From Parasphingorhabdus sp. (lineage in GTDB: Bacteria > Pseudomonadota > Alphaproteobacteria > Sphingomonadales > Sphingomonadaceae), in contig JAUCYS010000011.1 in NCBI GenBank assembly GCA_030373505.1, positions 44,214 through 108,213 on the forward strand: a stretch of DNA of 64,000 bases. Reading direction: 5' to 3'. A program made the translations under genes and the position numbers. The notes below the pieces were generated by a model, which saw only the letters and a list, made by a program, of their open reading frames with translations, was not told where the DNA came from and did no database searches. Shown here in pieces: positions 43,626 to 54,592 of this stretch (positions are counted from its first letter, which is position 1; each line of letters starts with the position of its first letter).

Positions 43626-45734
43626 GTGAACATTATACTCATAGTTTTCCTGCCCTTGCTGGCAGCCATTGTCGCGGGTTTCGGCAACCGGATCATCGGC
43701 AATGTGCCGGCCAAGGTCGTGACCACGGGCGCGCTGTTTGCGTCCTGTGCGCTGAGCTGGCCGGTGTTCATCGGCTTTCTGGGCGGAACCAGCAGCGCCG
43801 AAGTCGTGCCGGTATTGACCTGGATTGTGTCGGGTGATCTCAATTTTGACTGGGCGCTGCGTGTTGACGCGCTGACTGCGGTGATGCTGGTGGTTGTGAC
43901 CACCGTGTCCGCGCTCGTCCATCTCTACAGCTGGGGCTATATGGATGAAGATCCGGACCAGCCGCGCTTCTTCGCCTATCTGTCGCTGTTCACCTTCGCC
44001 ATGCTGATGCTGGTGACCGCGAACAATCTGGTGCAGATGTTCTTTGGCTGGGAAGGCGTGGGGCTCGCCTCCTATCTGCTGATCGGTTTCTGGTTCAAGA
44101 AGCCCAGCGCCAATGCTGCCGCGATCAAGGCCTTTGTCGTCAACCGCGTCGGCGATCTCGGTTTCATGCTCGGCATCTTCGGCACGTTTCTGGTGTTCGG
44201 AACGGTATCGATCCCCGAAATTCTCGAGGCCGCGCCTGCAATGGCCGGATCGACCATTACCTTTGCCGGAATGCGTCTCGATACGATGACAATCCTCTGC
44301 CTGCTTTTGTTCGTCGGCGCGATGGGCAAGTCGGCGCAGCTTGGCCTGCACACCTGGCTGCCCGATGCGATGGAAGGCCCGACCCCGGTGTCGGCGCTGA
44401 TCCACGCCGCGACGATGGTGACCGCGGGCGTGTTCATGGTCTGCCGGCTGTCGCCGATGTTCGAGACCAGCCCGGTTGCCCTGACGGTGGTGACCATCGT
44501 TGGTGCGTCGACCGCGATCTTTGCCGCGACGGTTGGCCTGGTCCAGCATGATATCAAGCGGGTGATCGCTTACTCGACCTGTTCGCAGCTCGGTTACATG
44601 TTCTTTGCCGCTGGCGTTGGCGCCTATAGCGCGGCGATGTTCCACCTGTTCACTCACGCCTTTTTCAAGGCGCTGTTGTTCCTTGGTGCCGGTTCGGTGA
44701 TCCACGCGATGCATCACGAGCAGGACATGCGTTTCTATGGCGGTCTGAGGAAACATATCCCGCTGACCTTCTGGGCGATGATGGCCGGGACGCTGGCGAT
44801 CACTGGTGTCGGGATCGTCGGGCTGGGCGGCTTTGCCGGTTTCTATTCGAAAGATGCGATCATCGAGGTCGCCTTTGCCAGCGGCACCGAGGTTGGCCAG
44901 TTCGCCTTCTTCATCGGTGTGCTCGCGGCCTTGCTGACCAGCTTCTACAGCTGGCGGCTGATGTTCCTGACCTTCTGGGGCACGCCGCGCTGGACCCAAT
45001 CCGAGCATATCCAGCACGCGCTGCACGGTCATCATGATGATGCCCAGCACGACACCCACGGTCACGCGGAAGCCGGTGCGGACAATCCCCCGGCGCAGGA
45101 AGATGCCGGCCACGGCACCGCCGCCCATGCGCACGGCGCCGAGCATCATCTGCCCGGTACCGGTGGCTATCATCCCCACGAAAGCCCGCTGACCATGCTG
45201 ATTCCGTTGCTCGTGCTGGCGACCGGCGCCGTTTTGGCCGGTTTCCTGTTCCACGACAAATTTGTCGAAGCCGCCGAAGGGGCCACCTTCTGGGCCGGAA
45301 GCCTCGCCTTTGACGAGCATCTGATGCACGCGATCCATGAAGTGCCGCTATGGGTGAAACTGTCGTCGACGGTGGCGATGCTGACCGGTCTGGGTACCGC
45401 GATCTTCATGTATTTCTTTGGCAAGGATCGCCCGGCGCGCCTCGCCGCGACGTTCAGCCCGTTGTACCAGTTTTTCTTCAACAAATGGTATTTCGACGAG
45501 CTCTACAATCTGATCTTCATCCGTCCTGCCTTCTGGCTGGGCCGGCTGTTCTGGAAAACCGGTGACGAGGGCACGATTGACCGCTTCGGTCCGAACGGCA
45601 TCGCATCGGTGGTCGCCAGTGGCTCGGGCGTTATGAAGCGCTTCCAGAGCGGATATCTATATACTTATGCCCTGGTCATGCTGCTCGGCCTTGCCGCTGC
45701 CGCGACCTGGATCATTGTGCAGGGAGCCAGCTAA
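43626..45734 (+). CDS. nuoL: NADH-quinone oxidoreductase subunit L with a histidine-rich loop
   Basis: 702 residues, distal antiporter-like subunit with about 16 helices and the long lateral helix. Seen: [41 protein letters not shown] (conserved Glu), [38 protein letters not shown] and the C-terminal helix region. Between about residues 461 and 517 lies an insertion rich in His, Asp and Gly ([25 protein letters not shown]), a candidate metal-binding loop. GTG start at 43626. nuoM begins on the last base of its stop codon. Confidence 0.95.
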   Translation: MNIILIVFLPLLAAIVAGFGNRIIGNVPAKVVTTGALFASCALSWPVFIGFLGGTSSAEVVPVLTWIVSGDLNFDWALRVDALTAVMLVVVTTVSALVHLYSWGYMDEDPDQPRFFAYLSLFTFAMLMLVTANNLVQMFFGWEGVGLASYLLIGFWFKKPSANAAAIKAFVVNRVGDLGFMLGIFGTFLVFGTVSIPEILEAAPAMAGSTITFAGMRLDTMTILCLLLFVGAMGKSAQLGLHTWLPDAMEGPTPVSALIHAATMVTAGVFMVCRLSPMFETSPVALTVVTIVGASTAIFAATVGLVQHDIKRVIAYSTCSQLGYMFFAAGVGAYSAAMFHLFTHAFFKALLFLGAGSVIHAMHHEQDMRFYGGLRKHIPLTFWAMMAGTLAITGVGIVGLGGFAGFYSKDAIIEVAFASGTEVGQFAFFIGVLAALLTSFYSWRLMFLTFWGTPRWTQSEHIQHALHGHHDDAQHDTHGHAEAGADNPPAQEDAGHGTAAHAHGAEHHLPGTGGYHPHESPLTMLIPLLVLATGAVLAGFLFHDKFVEAAEGATFWAGSLAFDEHLMHAIHEVPLWVKLSSTVAMLTGLGTAIFMYFFGKDRPARLAATFSPLYQFFFNKWYFDELYNLIFIRPAFWLGRLFWKTGDEGTIDRFGPNGIASVVASGSGVMKRFQSGYLYTYALVMLLGLAAAATWIIVQGAS

Positions 45735-47272
45735 TGAACCAGCTTGATTTCCCGATCCTGTCCGTGATGATGGGGCTGCCGATGCTGGCAGCGATAATTT
45801 GCCTGTTTCTCAATGCCCAGGCGGCCCGCTGGCTGGCGCTGGCGACGACTTTGGTGCTGTTTGTGCTCGGCGTGGTGCTGTGGGCCAATTACGATATTGG
45901 CGGGCCGCAATGGCAATATGTCGAGCGGGCCGAACTGTTCGGCAATTTCGCCTGGGCGCTGGGCATCGATGGCATCTCGATGATGCTGATCATGCTGACC
46001 GTGTTCCTGATGCCGATCTGCATCGGCGCGAGCTGGGAAGCGATCCAGACAAGGGTCGGCGAATATATGGCGGCCTTCCTGTTCATGGAAGTGCTGATGA
46101 TCGGCGTGTTCGCGGCGCAGGATATCTTCCTGTTCTACATATTGTTCGAGGCCGGCCTGATCCCGATGTATCTGATCATCGGCATCTGGGGCGGGGCCAA
46201 CCGGATTTACGCTAGCTATAAATTCTTCCTCTACACCCTGCTCGGCTCGGTGGTGATGCTGATCGCGATGCTGTGGATGGTGCAGGATGCCGGAACCAGC
46301 GATATCCCGACTTTGCTCAACTATGATTTTGCCCCCGAGGCACAGACCTGGCTGTGGCTGGCTTTCTTTGCCAGCTTCGCGGTGAAGATGCCGATGTGGC
46401 CGGTGCATACCTGGTTGCCCGATGCGCACGTGCAGGCACCGACCGCCGGTTCCGTGATTCTGGCCGGCGTGCTGCTGAAAATGGGCGGTTACGGCTTCCT
46501 GCGCTTCTCGCTGCCCATGTTCCCGGAAGCTTCCGAGCAGTTCATCTGGCTGATCTTTGGCCTGTCTATGGTGGCGGTGGTCTATACCTCGCTGGTGGCC
46601 TTGGTGCAGCAGGACATGAAGAAGCTGATCGCTTACTCCTCGGTCGCTCATATGGCGATCGTGACGCTCGGCCTGTTCGCCTTCAACCGGCAGGGCATCG
46701 AGGGCTCGATCATCGTGATGCTGAGCCACGGGCTTGTATCGGCAGCGCTGTTCCTCTGCGTCGGCGTGATCTACGACCGGCTGCACACCCGCGAAATCAG
46801 CCGTTACGGCGGGCTGGCGATCAACATGCCGAAATATGCGATCCTGTTCCTGCTGTTCACCATGGCCTCGATCGGCCTGCCGGGCACCAGCGGCTTCGTC
46901 GGTGAATTCCTGTCGCTGATCGGCCTGTACAAGGTCAACAGCTGGGTCACTCTGGTTGCCACCACCGGTATCATTCTCGGCGCGGGCTATATGCTCTATC
47001 TCTATCGCCGGGTCGCCTTTGGCGAACTGGTGCACGAGGACGTCAAGGCAATGCCCGACCTGTCGGCGCGCGAAATGGCGCTGCTTGCGCCAATTGCTGC
47101 GGCCGTGCTGTGGATGGGTGTCTATCCGGAAAGCTTCATGGCGCCGATCCGCGGTGACGTCGGGGCACTGGTGGCGCGTATTGACCGGGCCGCACCGGAA
47201 GGCGACGCGCATCTGAAAATGGGCAAGGCGAAACCGGCAATCCAAGATGAAGCCCATGGGGAGGCGCACTAA
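45734..47272 (+). CDS. nuoM: NADH-quinone oxidoreductase subunit M
   Basis: 512 residues, antiporter-like proton channel subunit of about 14 helices. Seen: ALGIDGISMMLIMLTVFLMP, FYILFEAGLIPMYLIIGIWGG (essential Glu), KMPMWPVHTWLPDAHVQAPT, LVALVQQDMKKLIAYSSVAHM and SIGLPGTSGFVGEF. The start is joined to the nuoL stop (TAATG) and its own stop overlaps the nuoN ATG (TAATG). Confidence 0.95.
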   Translation: MNQLDFPILSVMMGLPMLAAIICLFLNAQAARWLALATTLVLFVLGVVLWANYDIGGPQWQYVERAELFGNFAWALGIDGISMMLIMLTVFLMPICIGASWEAIQTRVGEYMAAFLFMEVLMIGVFAAQDIFLFYILFEAGLIPMYLIIGIWGGANRIYASYKFFLYTLLGSVVMLIAMLWMVQDAGTSDIPTLLNYDFAPEAQTWLWLAFFASFAVKMPMWPVHTWLPDAHVQAPTAGSVILAGVLLKMGGYGFLRFSLPMFPEASEQFIWLIFGLSMVAVVYTSLVALVQQDMKKLIAYSSVAHMAIVTLGLFAFNRQGIEGSIIVMLSHGLVSAALFLCVGVIYDRLHTREISRYGGLAINMPKYAILFLLFTMASIGLPGTSGFVGEFLSLIGLYKVNSWVTLVATTGIILGAGYMLYLYRRVAFGELVHEDVKAMPDLSAREMALLAPIAAAVLWMGVYPESFMAPIRGDVGALVARIDRAAPEGDAHLKMGKAKPAIQDEAHGEAH

Positions 47273-48726
47273 TGAACCTTGCATCGTCTCTCTGGCTGGT
47301 ATCGCCGGAACTCTTCCTCTCGGTCTCGAGCCTGATCCTGCTGCTGGTGTCCGCCTGGAGCCAGGAAAAGGCCGCTCGTCTGGTCACCATCTTGTCGGTG
47401 GCGGCGCTGTTCGGTGCCTCGATCCTGCTGATGGTGCTGGCGCACAAGCCCGAGTTCAAGGGCGGAGCGGAAGCGTTTGACGGACTCTACCGGATGGATG
47501 CCTTCGGCAGCACTGCCAAGTTCCTGATCTATCTCGCGGCAATCCTGTCGCTGATCGTCGCACCGCGTTTCTTCCAGGACGGCGGCAAATATCGCTCGGA
47601 ATATCCGGTGCTGATCCTTTTTGCCACGATCGGCATGGGGATGATGGTCTCCGCGACCGACATGATGACGCTTTATATCGGTCTCGAGCTGAACAGCCTG
47701 TCGGCCTATGTGCTGGCGAGCTTCATCCGGACGGATATCCGCTCGTCGGAAGCGGGCCTCAAATATTTCGTGCTCGGCGCACTGGCGAGCGGCATGCTGC
47801 TGTTCGGCATTTCGCTGGTCTATGGCTTTGCGGGATCGACAAGCTTTGCGGTGATAGGCGAAACGCTGAGCGGCGACCTGTCGACCGGGCCGCTGATCGG
47901 ACTGGTGCTGGTGCTTTCCGGCCTGGCGTTCAAGATCAGCGCCGTGCCGTTCCATATGTGGACGCCCGACGTCTATGAGGGCGCGCCGACCCCGGTCAGT
48001 GCTTTCTTTGCCAGCGCGCCGAAAGTGGCCGCCGTGGCCTTGACCGCTCGGGTGATCATCGACGCCTTCGGCGGTCAGACGTCGGCCTGGCAGCAGATCA
48101 TCGTCTTTGTCGCGCTCGCCTCGATCATTCTCGGCGCGGTCGCCGCGATCGGGCAGCAGAATATCAAGCGGCTGCTCGCATATAGCTCGATCAACAATGT
48201 CGGCTTCCTGCTGATCGGTCTCGCGACCGGCACGGCGCAGGGCATTTCGGCGATGATGTTCTATCTGGCGATCTATGTCGCGATGACACTGGGCAGCTTT
48301 ATCTGTGTGCTGGAAATGCGCGACCGGGATGGCAAGCCGCTGGAAAGCCTGGCGAGCCTCGCCGGTCTGTCGCAGACCCGCCCGGGTCTGGCAGCGGCCT
48401 TTGCCGTGTTCATGTTCTCGCTCGCCGGTATCCCGCCGCTGTTCGGTTTCTGGGGCAAGTTCCTGGTATTTGATGCAGCGGTTGCCGCAGGCATGCTGCC
48501 GCTCGCGGTAATCGGTATCGCCGCTTCCGTGATCGGCGCCTTTTACTATATCAAGGTGGTCAAGATCATCTATTTCGACGAGCCTGCCAACGAGATCGTG
48601 GTCACCGGCCACAAGGCCGAAAATATCCTGATCGCCATACTGGCGCTGATCGTATCGCCGCTCGGCTATCTGGCGATCCCGTTCGTCGCGCCGATTACGG
48701 CGGCAGCGGCAGGCGCGCTCTTCTGA
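47272..48726 (+). CDS. nuoN: NADH-quinone oxidoreductase subunit N
   Basis: 484 residues, antiporter-like subunit N, the last complex I gene. Seen: YRMDAFGSTAKFLIYLAAILS, MTLYIGLELNSLSAYVLASF (conserved Glu), AVPFHMWTPDVYEGAPTPVSA, IGQQNIKRLLAYSSINNVGF and LAGIPPLFGFWGKFLVF. The start overlaps the nuoM stop. birA follows with no gap. Confidence 0.95.
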   Translation: MNLASSLWLVSPELFLSVSSLILLLVSAWSQEKAARLVTILSVAALFGASILLMVLAHKPEFKGGAEAFDGLYRMDAFGSTAKFLIYLAAILSLIVAPRFFQDGGKYRSEYPVLILFATIGMGMMVSATDMMTLYIGLELNSLSAYVLASFIRTDIRSSEAGLKYFVLGALASGMLLFGISLVYGFAGSTSFAVIGETLSGDLSTGPLIGLVLVLSGLAFKISAVPFHMWTPDVYEGAPTPVSAFFASAPKVAAVALTARVIIDAFGGQTSAWQQIIVFVALASIILGAVAAIGQQNIKRLLAYSSINNVGFLLIGLATGTAQGISAMMFYLAIYVAMTLGSFICVLEMRDRDGKPLESLASLAGLSQTRPGLAAAFAVFMFSLAGIPPLFGFWGKFLVFDAAVAAGMLPLAVIGIAASVIGAFYYIKVVKIIYFDEPANEIVVTGHKAENILIAILALIVSPLGYLAIPFVAPITAAAAGALF

Positions 48727-49460
48727 CCAGTTCCGTCACGACCGTTGCCGAAACCGCATCGACCAATGCGGATGCCAAGCTGCTGGTGGCGCAGAACGGC
48801 GCCGCCGAAGGCTTCTGGCTGCGTGCCGAAAAGCAGGTCGGGGGCGTCGGTCGCCTTGGCCGAAAATGGGAAAGCCCGCCCGGCAATCTCTATTGCAGCA
48901 CGGTGGTCGATATCCGGCCCGGCGACCCGGCTCCGTCCAGCCTGTCCTTTGTGACGGCGCTGGCGGTTCATGACATGCTCAGGGGCCAGCTTTGCGCCGA
49001 GACGCCGGTGCTGCTGAAATGGCCGAATGACATATTGGTCAGCGACGCCAAGATCTGCGGCATATTGCTGGAACGGGTCGCGGATAAAGTGGTGGTCGGG
49101 ATCGGCGTCAATATCGTCAGTGCGCCGGAGGTGCCGGACCGCGCGACGATATCCTTACGAGCGGCCAATGCCGAAAATGAGCATGATGCATCGCAAATAT
49201 TGGCCGATCTGATTCCGCGCTTCGAAAAACGGCTGAAACAGTGGCGGACATCGGGTTTTCCGTCGATCCTGCAGGACTGGACGGCCGCCGCACACAGACC
49301 GGGCAGCGGCCTGTCCGTGTCCGATCCCAGCGGGGAAAAGATTCACGGAGAATATCAGGGCGTTACCGAGGACGGTGCGCTGCGCTTGAGAAAGGCGGAT
49401 GGAACGCTTATCGTGCTCCATGCTGGCGATGTGGAAATGGACCAGCGAGCTGCCGGATGA
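48723..49460 (+). CDS. birA: Biotin-[acetyl-CoA-carboxylase] ligase, probable CTG start
   Basis: Attaches biotin to carboxyl-carrier protein. Seen: VAETASTN (biotin/ATP site), VGGVGRLGRKWESPPGNLY (GRGRxGR-like loop), LKWPNDILV, KICGILLERV and VVGIGVNI. No N-terminal DNA-binding domain is present, so it is a monofunctional ligase. The only standard in-frame start, GTG at 48786, lies after VAETASTN, which the family needs. The frame is open back to CTG at 48723, overlapping the nuoN stop as CTGA, which I take as the start (245 residues). This start is inferred, not certain. Confidence 0.85.
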   Translation: MTSSVTTVAETASTNADAKLLVAQNGAAEGFWLRAEKQVGGVGRLGRKWESPPGNLYCSTVVDIRPGDPAPSSLSFVTALAVHDMLRGQLCAETPVLLKWPNDILVSDAKICGILLERVADKVVVGIGVNIVSAPEVPDRATISLRAANAENEHDASQILADLIPRFEKRLKQWRTSGFPSILQDWTAAAHRPGSGLSVSDPSGEKIHGEYQGVTEDGALRLRKADGTLIVLHAGDVEMDQRAAG

Positions 49461-49476
49461 ATGAAAGGTCGAAGTC

Positions 49477-50259
49477 ATGCTGCTAGCCATTGACGCTGGT
49501 AACACCAATGTCGTGTTTGCCCTGTTCGACGGAGATGATATTCGAGCGCGCTGGCGGATCGCCACCGATGCGCGCCGCACGGCCGATGAATATGTGGTCT
49601 GGCTGAGACAGCTTCTGGAGCTGGAAGAGCTTGAACTGAGCTCGGTTGATGCCGTGATCATCGGCACGGTTGTACCACGCGCGCTCCATAACCTGACGGT
49701 CCTGGCCGAGAAATATTTTGGCGTTACGCCGATGATCGCGGGTCGCGGTGATGCGGCGTGGGGCATTGCTCTGGATGTCGAGCAGCCGGACAGCGTCGGC
49801 GCAGACCGGGTGCTCAACGTGATCGCGGCGCATCAAAAATATAAACAGGATATCGTCATCATCGATTTCGGCACCGCGACCACGTTCGATGTCGCCGATT
49901 ATCAGGGTGCCTACAAGGGCGGTGTCATCGCCCCCGGGATCAATCTTTCGCTCGATGCACTGGTCGGCAAAACCGCGCAACTGCCGCGTATCGCACTGGA
50001 ATCGCCGGAAGATGACAATGTCATAGGAACAACCACCGAAAGCCAGATGCTGATCGGCATTTTTTGGGGTTATGTTGCGATGATCGAAGGTCTAGTGGAG
50101 CGCACGAAAGCGCAAATCGGCCGGCCGACAAAGATCATTGCTACCGGCGGATTAGCCGTACTTTTTGACGAACATACAGATGTATTTGATCATCTGGAAG
50201 CGGACCTGACCCTTCAGGGCCTGCATTTCCTCTATCAGCGAGCAACACACGCTTCATGA
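49477..50259 (+). CDS. coaX: Type III pantothenate kinase
   Basis: 260 residues. First step of coenzyme A synthesis: phosphorylation of pantothenate. Seen: [18 protein letters not shown] (phosphate loop 1), [24 protein letters not shown] (second motif), [15 protein letters not shown] (substrate site) and [10 protein letters not shown] near the C terminus. Follows birA by 16 bp and overlaps rnj by four bases (ATGA). Confidence 0.93.
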   Translation: MLLAIDAGNTNVVFALFDGDDIRARWRIATDARRTADEYVVWLRQLLELEELELSSVDAVIIGTVVPRALHNLTVLAEKYFGVTPMIAGRGDAAWGIALDVEQPDSVGADRVLNVIAAHQKYKQDIVIIDFGTATTFDVADYQGAYKGGVIAPGINLSLDALVGKTAQLPRIALESPEDDNVIGTTTESQMLIGIFWGYVAMIEGLVERTKAQIGRPTKIIATGGLAVLFDEHTDVFDHLEADLTLQGLHFLYQRATHAS

Positions 50260-51896
50260 CAAAAGCAAAAAAAGAACTTCTCTTCCTGGCCCTCGGCGGC
50301 TCGGGCGAAATCGGCATGAATGTCAACCTGTACGGCTGCGACGGCAAATGGGTGATGGTCGATCTCGGCATGACCTTTGCCGATCCCAGCTATCCGGGTA
50401 TCGACCTGATTCTGCCCGATCTCGAATTTATCGAGAAGAACCGCAAGGATCTGCTCGGCATCGTGCTGACCCATGGTCATGAGGATCATATCGGAGCGGT
50501 TCCCTATTTTGCCGCTGATCTGGACGTGCCGCTGTTCGCGACGCCGTTCACCGCTGGCCTGATCCGTCGCAAGCTGGAAGAGGTCGGTCTGGAGCGCGAA
50601 GTCACGCTCAATATCATTCCCAATGAAGGCAGCTTCGATCTCGGCCCGTTCGGCTTCCGCTATCTGCCGATCGCGCATTCTATTGCCGAAGGCAATGCGA
50701 TGCTGATCGACACGCCTTATGGCCGGATATTCCATACCGGCGACTGGAAGCTCGATGACGAGCCGGTGCTGGGCGTGCCATCGACGCCGGAAGAGCTTCA
50801 GAAAATCGGTGACGAGGGCATTCTTGCCATGGTCTGCGATTCGACCAATGTCTTCAACGAGAAGGCATCCGGTTCGGAAGGCGAGGTACGGCGCAACCTG
50901 ATGCGGGTGGTCGACGAAATCGACACGCGGATCGTGGTCACGACCTTCGCGTCCAACGCCGCCCGGCTGCAGACGCTGGGCGAAGTCGCGATCCACGCGG
51001 GTCGCAAACTCTGCGTCGCAGGCCGCTCGCTCGACCGGATCATCGAGAATTGCAAGGAAAATGGCTATCTCAAGGATTTCCCGCCGACGGTGGATTTCCA
51101 GGAAGCGATGAGCCTGCCGCGCGGCGAGGTGATGATCATCGCCACCGGCGGCCAGGGCGAGGCAAGGGCAGCGCTGGGCCGGATCGCTGGCGACAGCCAC
51201 CAGATCAAGCTGTCCGAAGGCGATCATGTGCTGTTTTCATCGAAACAGATTCCGGGCAATGAAATCGCCATTGGCCGGATCCAGAACCAGCTCGCGGCCA
51301 AGGGTGTGGTGATGATCACCGAGCGGCAGGAAGATATTCATGTCTCCGGTCACCCCGGCCAGCCGGAACTGGCGCAAATGTATAAATGGATCAAACCGGA
51401 AATCCTGGTGCCTGTCCATGGCGAAATCCGTCATATGAAAACCCAGGTTCGCTTCGGTCTCGAGCAGGGCGTTCCCAAGGCGATCTTCCAGCAGAATGGC
51501 GATGTCGTACGACTGGCGCCCAATGGCCCGAAAATATTGGGGCAGGAGCGGACCGGCCGTCTGGTCGTGGATGGCGATGTCATCATTCCCGCCGACGGCA
51601 AAACGCTGAACGACCGGCGCAAGACCGCGCATAACGGCATGATTTCGGTAGCCATCGGCCTCGATCACAAGGGCAAGATCTTCGGTCAGCCTGTCCTGAA
51701 AATGCACGGCGTGCCGCTGGAAGAGGACGAGGAAGATTTCCTCGATGAAGTGGTCGACAAGATCGTCAGAAATTATTCCAAGCCCGTCGGCGATATCGAG
51801 AAGTTCAACGAGGCAATCCGCCTGCTGGTCCGCCGGAGAGCCACCGAGTGGACGGGCAAGAAACCAATCGTATCGGTGCTGACCATAGAGGCATAA
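50256..51896 (+). CDS. rnj: Ribonuclease J
   Basis: 546 residues. Metallo-beta-lactamase/beta-CASP RNase with 5'-exo and endonuclease activity in rRNA and mRNA processing. Seen: metal motif [76 protein letters not shown] (shown in part as [14 protein letters not shown]) and [11 protein letters not shown]. Length is typical. ATG overlaps the coaX TGA. Confidence 0.94.
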   Translation: MTKAKKELLFLALGGSGEIGMNVNLYGCDGKWVMVDLGMTFADPSYPGIDLILPDLEFIEKNRKDLLGIVLTHGHEDHIGAVPYFAADLDVPLFATPFTAGLIRRKLEEVGLEREVTLNIIPNEGSFDLGPFGFRYLPIAHSIAEGNAMLIDTPYGRIFHTGDWKLDDEPVLGVPSTPEELQKIGDEGILAMVCDSTNVFNEKASGSEGEVRRNLMRVVDEIDTRIVVTTFASNAARLQTLGEVAIHAGRKLCVAGRSLDRIIENCKENGYLKDFPPTVDFQEAMSLPRGEVMIIATGGQGEARAALGRIAGDSHQIKLSEGDHVLFSSKQIPGNEIAIGRIQNQLAAKGVVMITERQEDIHVSGHPGQPELAQMYKWIKPEILVPVHGEIRHMKTQVRFGLEQGVPKAIFQQNGDVVRLAPNGPKILGQERTGRLVVDGDVIIPADGKTLNDRRKTAHNGMISVAIGLDHKGKIFGQPVLKMHGVPLEEDEEDFLDEVVDKIVRNYSKPVGDIEKFNEAIRLLVRRRATEWTGKKPIVSVLTIEA

Positions 51897-51900
51897 GGCC

Positions 51901-52185
51901 ATGCAACTCTACTCCGTCTTCGCGATCTATGTGCTGTTCTGGGTGACAGCGGCGTTCATCGTCCTGCCGATCGGCATCCGCAGCCACCATGAAACGGGGG
52001 CGAAGATGATCGAAGGGCAGGATGAGGGCGCACCGGCCAATTTCCGGCCGTGGCGGATATTGTTGCTGACCACGCTGCTGGCGACGGCTGCTTTCGGTCT
52101 ATTCTATCTCAACTATATCTATGGCTGGATCGACATGGACACGATCGATTTCTTCCATAGCCGGGAACGGATGAAAGACGTCTGA
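51901..52185 (+). CDS. DUF1467 family small membrane protein
   Basis: 94 residues with two membrane helices (about 5-25, FAIYVLFWVTAAFIVLP, and 52-72, ILLLTTLLATAAFGLFYL) and a basic/acidic loop between. It matches DUF1467, widespread downstream of RNase J or in similar positions in alphaproteobacteria; function unknown. It follows rnj by 4 bp and is convergent with the next minus-strand gene after 2 bp. Confidence 0.82.
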   Translation: MQLYSVFAIYVLFWVTAAFIVLPIGIRSHHETGAKMIEGQDEGAPANFRPWRILLLTTLLATAAFGLFYLNYIYGWIDMDTIDFFHSRERMKDV

Positions 52186-52187
52186 CC

Positions 52188-54539
52188 CTAGTTGCGCAGG
52201 CGTTCGATCGCCTGGGCGAGAGCGACGTAGAGCTTGCCGATATCGGATGACAGCAGGGTCACGCTGATCGCACTGCCATCGCGAGTGGCCAGCACGCCGC
52301 GCAGCATTGCCTCGAAGTCATGGATGTAGCGGTTCACATGCTCGCGAAATTCGTCGTTGCCGGAATATTGCGCCAGAATCTCGCGCACTTCCCGGCTGTC
52401 GAGCAGGCGAACGGCGCGGCGCGTGAAAATGCCGCGGTCGCCCTTCAGATAGGCGGCCCATTCGGTATCCGTGACATCGTTGGACAGAATCTTGCCGACA
52501 TCGATGGAGATGGAGTTGAGCGATTCGGTCAGCTGGGCAACGCGCCGGGTAAAATTCTCGTCGCTGCTCTGCTCGGCCTTTTCCTTGGCAAAGAGGATGC
52601 GCTGCTCGAGATTCTTGGTCATTTCCTCGATCGCGGCCAGCTGATCGGTGAGATGGGCAGCGGTTGACTGGGTGGTTGCCACCGCGCTGGCCACCGCCTG
52701 TTCGAGCTTCGGCGCGATCGAGGCGATCTTGTCGTCGATAATCCGGTTCAGGGCCTCCTCGCTGACTTTCTCGAACGCGTCGGTTGAACCGGCGATCGAA
52801 TTTTCCAACGCTTCGCGGGAATATTCGGACGCCTGTTTGGCGGTCTCCCTGACCCGCAGCAGCGCAGTGATCATCTTCTCGCCAGCGCTTTCGGTCAGCG
52901 CTTCATTCTGCTCACGGACATCCTCGATCGCTCGGGAAATATCGGCAATCTGCTCGACAACCGACTGGCTCGCCTCGTCGCCCTGGTCGCGCAGCTTGCG
53001 GAGATGTTCCTGTTGCTTGCTGATCGAATGGTCGGTTTGTGCAACCTGCTGGGCGACTCTGCCGGCGTCTTCCTGCGCCTTGCGGGCCTGGCTGGCGATC
53101 TGGCCATAGAGCGCCAGGCTTTCCTTCGATTTTTCCGAAACCCGTTCAAAGGCGATCGGCAGCGTCTCGTCCATTTCGCGGGCGCTGCTGTCGAGCGCGA
53201 CCAGCAGTTTTTCGACCCGCTCGATCATGCCGTCGGCGGCGCCATAGCCATTTTCAAGCGTTTGTCGCAGGGCGGCACTATTCTGTTCCATCGCCGATAT
53301 GGCAAAGGCCAGTTTCGCGGTTTTCTCGCCGCTTTCATTGTCCAGATTCTTCACATTTTCGGTGATGTCGTCGATATTCTGGTTGAGCGTGGTCGCCAGC
53401 GCCTGCAACCTTCGCTCTTCTGCATCGGCAATCTCGCCGAGGCTCGCCAGTGCGGCTTCCAGCGCATCCAGGTCCGCGCGTATCGCCAGCGTTGATTCCG
53501 ACGCTTCGGTGGCCAGCTCTGCCCGGCTTTTGTGAATGGCGGTGACGGTTTCCGCCGTCGTCGTCCGCAACAGGCTGGTCAGTTCGCCGGAGGCACTTTC
53601 AGCTGCCTGAAGCTGTTCCGCTAGGCTGGCCCTGATCTGCTCGGCTTCGGCGGCGAGATGATCGACGGACCGGGTGGATTTGTCGGTCAGGTCCGTCAGG
53701 CTCTGCTGGGCAGCGGCGCCCACGTCGCGGATCTTGCCGAGCGTCGAGACCATGGCGGACATTTCCGACTGGGCGGTGCGGCCAGCATTGCCGATCTGGT
53801 TGGTCACATCCTTGGCGGTGCTGATCACCACCGGCAGATGTTCGCGCAGCTGTTCGAGATTGCGATAGGCAGTGCCCCCGACATCATCCAGTTTCTGCAT
53901 CTTGCCGAGACCGTCGTCGAGCGATTTGCGGATCAGGCCGGCGGCGGTCGTCAGCTTGCCGGACGACTGGCTGCCCAGCGATTCCAGTTCCCGGCTTTCC
54001 TGGCTGAGAAATTCGCGGGCCATGCTGAGCTCGTTATTGACCGTTTGCAGCCGGGTTTCGAGCAATTCGGACTCGCTGCGCAGGGAATGGGCCACGTCGA
54101 CAAAGCGATGGGCTTCGCGGGTGCTGTTGCGCATGTAGAGCAGATAGAAGATGCCCAGCGTGGCGATCGGGAGACACCATTGCGTCAGCAGCTCGACCCC
54201 GGTCCGGGCGGCGGGCATAGTGGTAAAAATGTCGCGGTTGGCCCACAGGAAAAATCCGGTCCAGCACGCAGCGGTGATGGCCAGCAACAGCGGCGGCCAG
54301 AAGCGAAAGCGGGCAGGGGCAGGCAATCCCTCGTCCGAATAGTGGCTCCAGTCGTCATCCGCAGATTCGGTTCTATTTTCCTGATTTTCATCGGGAAAAT
54401 CCTGCTGCTCGGCTCCTTCGGAGGGTGCTTCGCTCGCCGCATCCATGGTTGATTCTTTCTGGTCCTCGCCGGAATTATCATCCCGATCGCGCCACATCCC
54501 GATTATCTTAGATTCTCCTGCCATAAGACTATTTACCAC
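52188..54539 (-). CDS. Large coiled-coil protein with two N-terminal membrane helices
   Basis: 783 residues from GTG 54539; ATG at 54524 would give 778. An acidic N terminus (1-75), two membrane helices (about 80-100 and 115-137), then about 600 residues of nearly continuous coiled coil rich in Glu, Ala, Gln and Lys, and a folded C-terminal end of about 80 residues (LKGDRGIFTRRAVRLLDSRE, HVNRYIHDFEAMLRGVLATR). The architecture resembles polarity scaffolds such as Caulobacter TipN, but I cannot claim homology. It is convergent with the DUF1467 gene and divergent from an HPt-like gene. Confidence 0.65.
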   Translation of the reverse strand: MVNSLMAGESKIIGMWRDRDDNSGEDQKESTMDAASEAPSEGAEQQDFPDENQENRTESADDDWSHYSDEGLPAPARFRFWPPLLLAITAACWTGFFLWANRDIFTTMPAARTGVELLTQWCLPIATLGIFYLLYMRNSTREAHRFVDVAHSLRSESELLETRLQTVNNELSMAREFLSQESRELESLGSQSSGKLTTAAGLIRKSLDDGLGKMQKLDDVGGTAYRNLEQLREHLPVVISTAKDVTNQIGNAGRTAQSEMSAMVSTLGKIRDVGAAAQQSLTDLTDKSTRSVDHLAAEAEQIRASLAEQLQAAESASGELTSLLRTTTAETVTAIHKSRAELATEASESTLAIRADLDALEAALASLGEIADAEERRLQALATTLNQNIDDITENVKNLDNESGEKTAKLAFAISAMEQNSAALRQTLENGYGAADGMIERVEKLLVALDSSAREMDETLPIAFERVSEKSKESLALYGQIASQARKAQEDAGRVAQQVAQTDHSISKQQEHLRKLRDQGDEASQSVVEQIADISRAIEDVREQNEALTESAGEKMITALLRVRETAKQASEYSREALENSIAGSTDAFEKVSEEALNRIIDDKIASIAPKLEQAVASAVATTQSTAAHLTDQLAAIEEMTKNLEQRILFAKEKAEQSSDENFTRRVAQLTESLNSISIDVGKILSNDVTDTEWAAYLKGDRGIFTRRAVRLLDSREVREILAQYSGNDEFREHVNRYIHDFEAMLRGVLATRDGSAISVTLLSSDIGKLYVALAQAIERLRN

Positions 54540-54592
54540 AATATCAGATCATAGAAACCATAACTTAACCATAGCAAGCGTAAGTGGGTGAA

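Noticed and set aside
43599..45338. 579-codon minus-strand open frame across nuoL
   Set aside because: Antisense shadow of a conserved gene, composed mostly of Arg, His, Gly and Gln runs; similar shadows lie opposite nuoM and nuoN.
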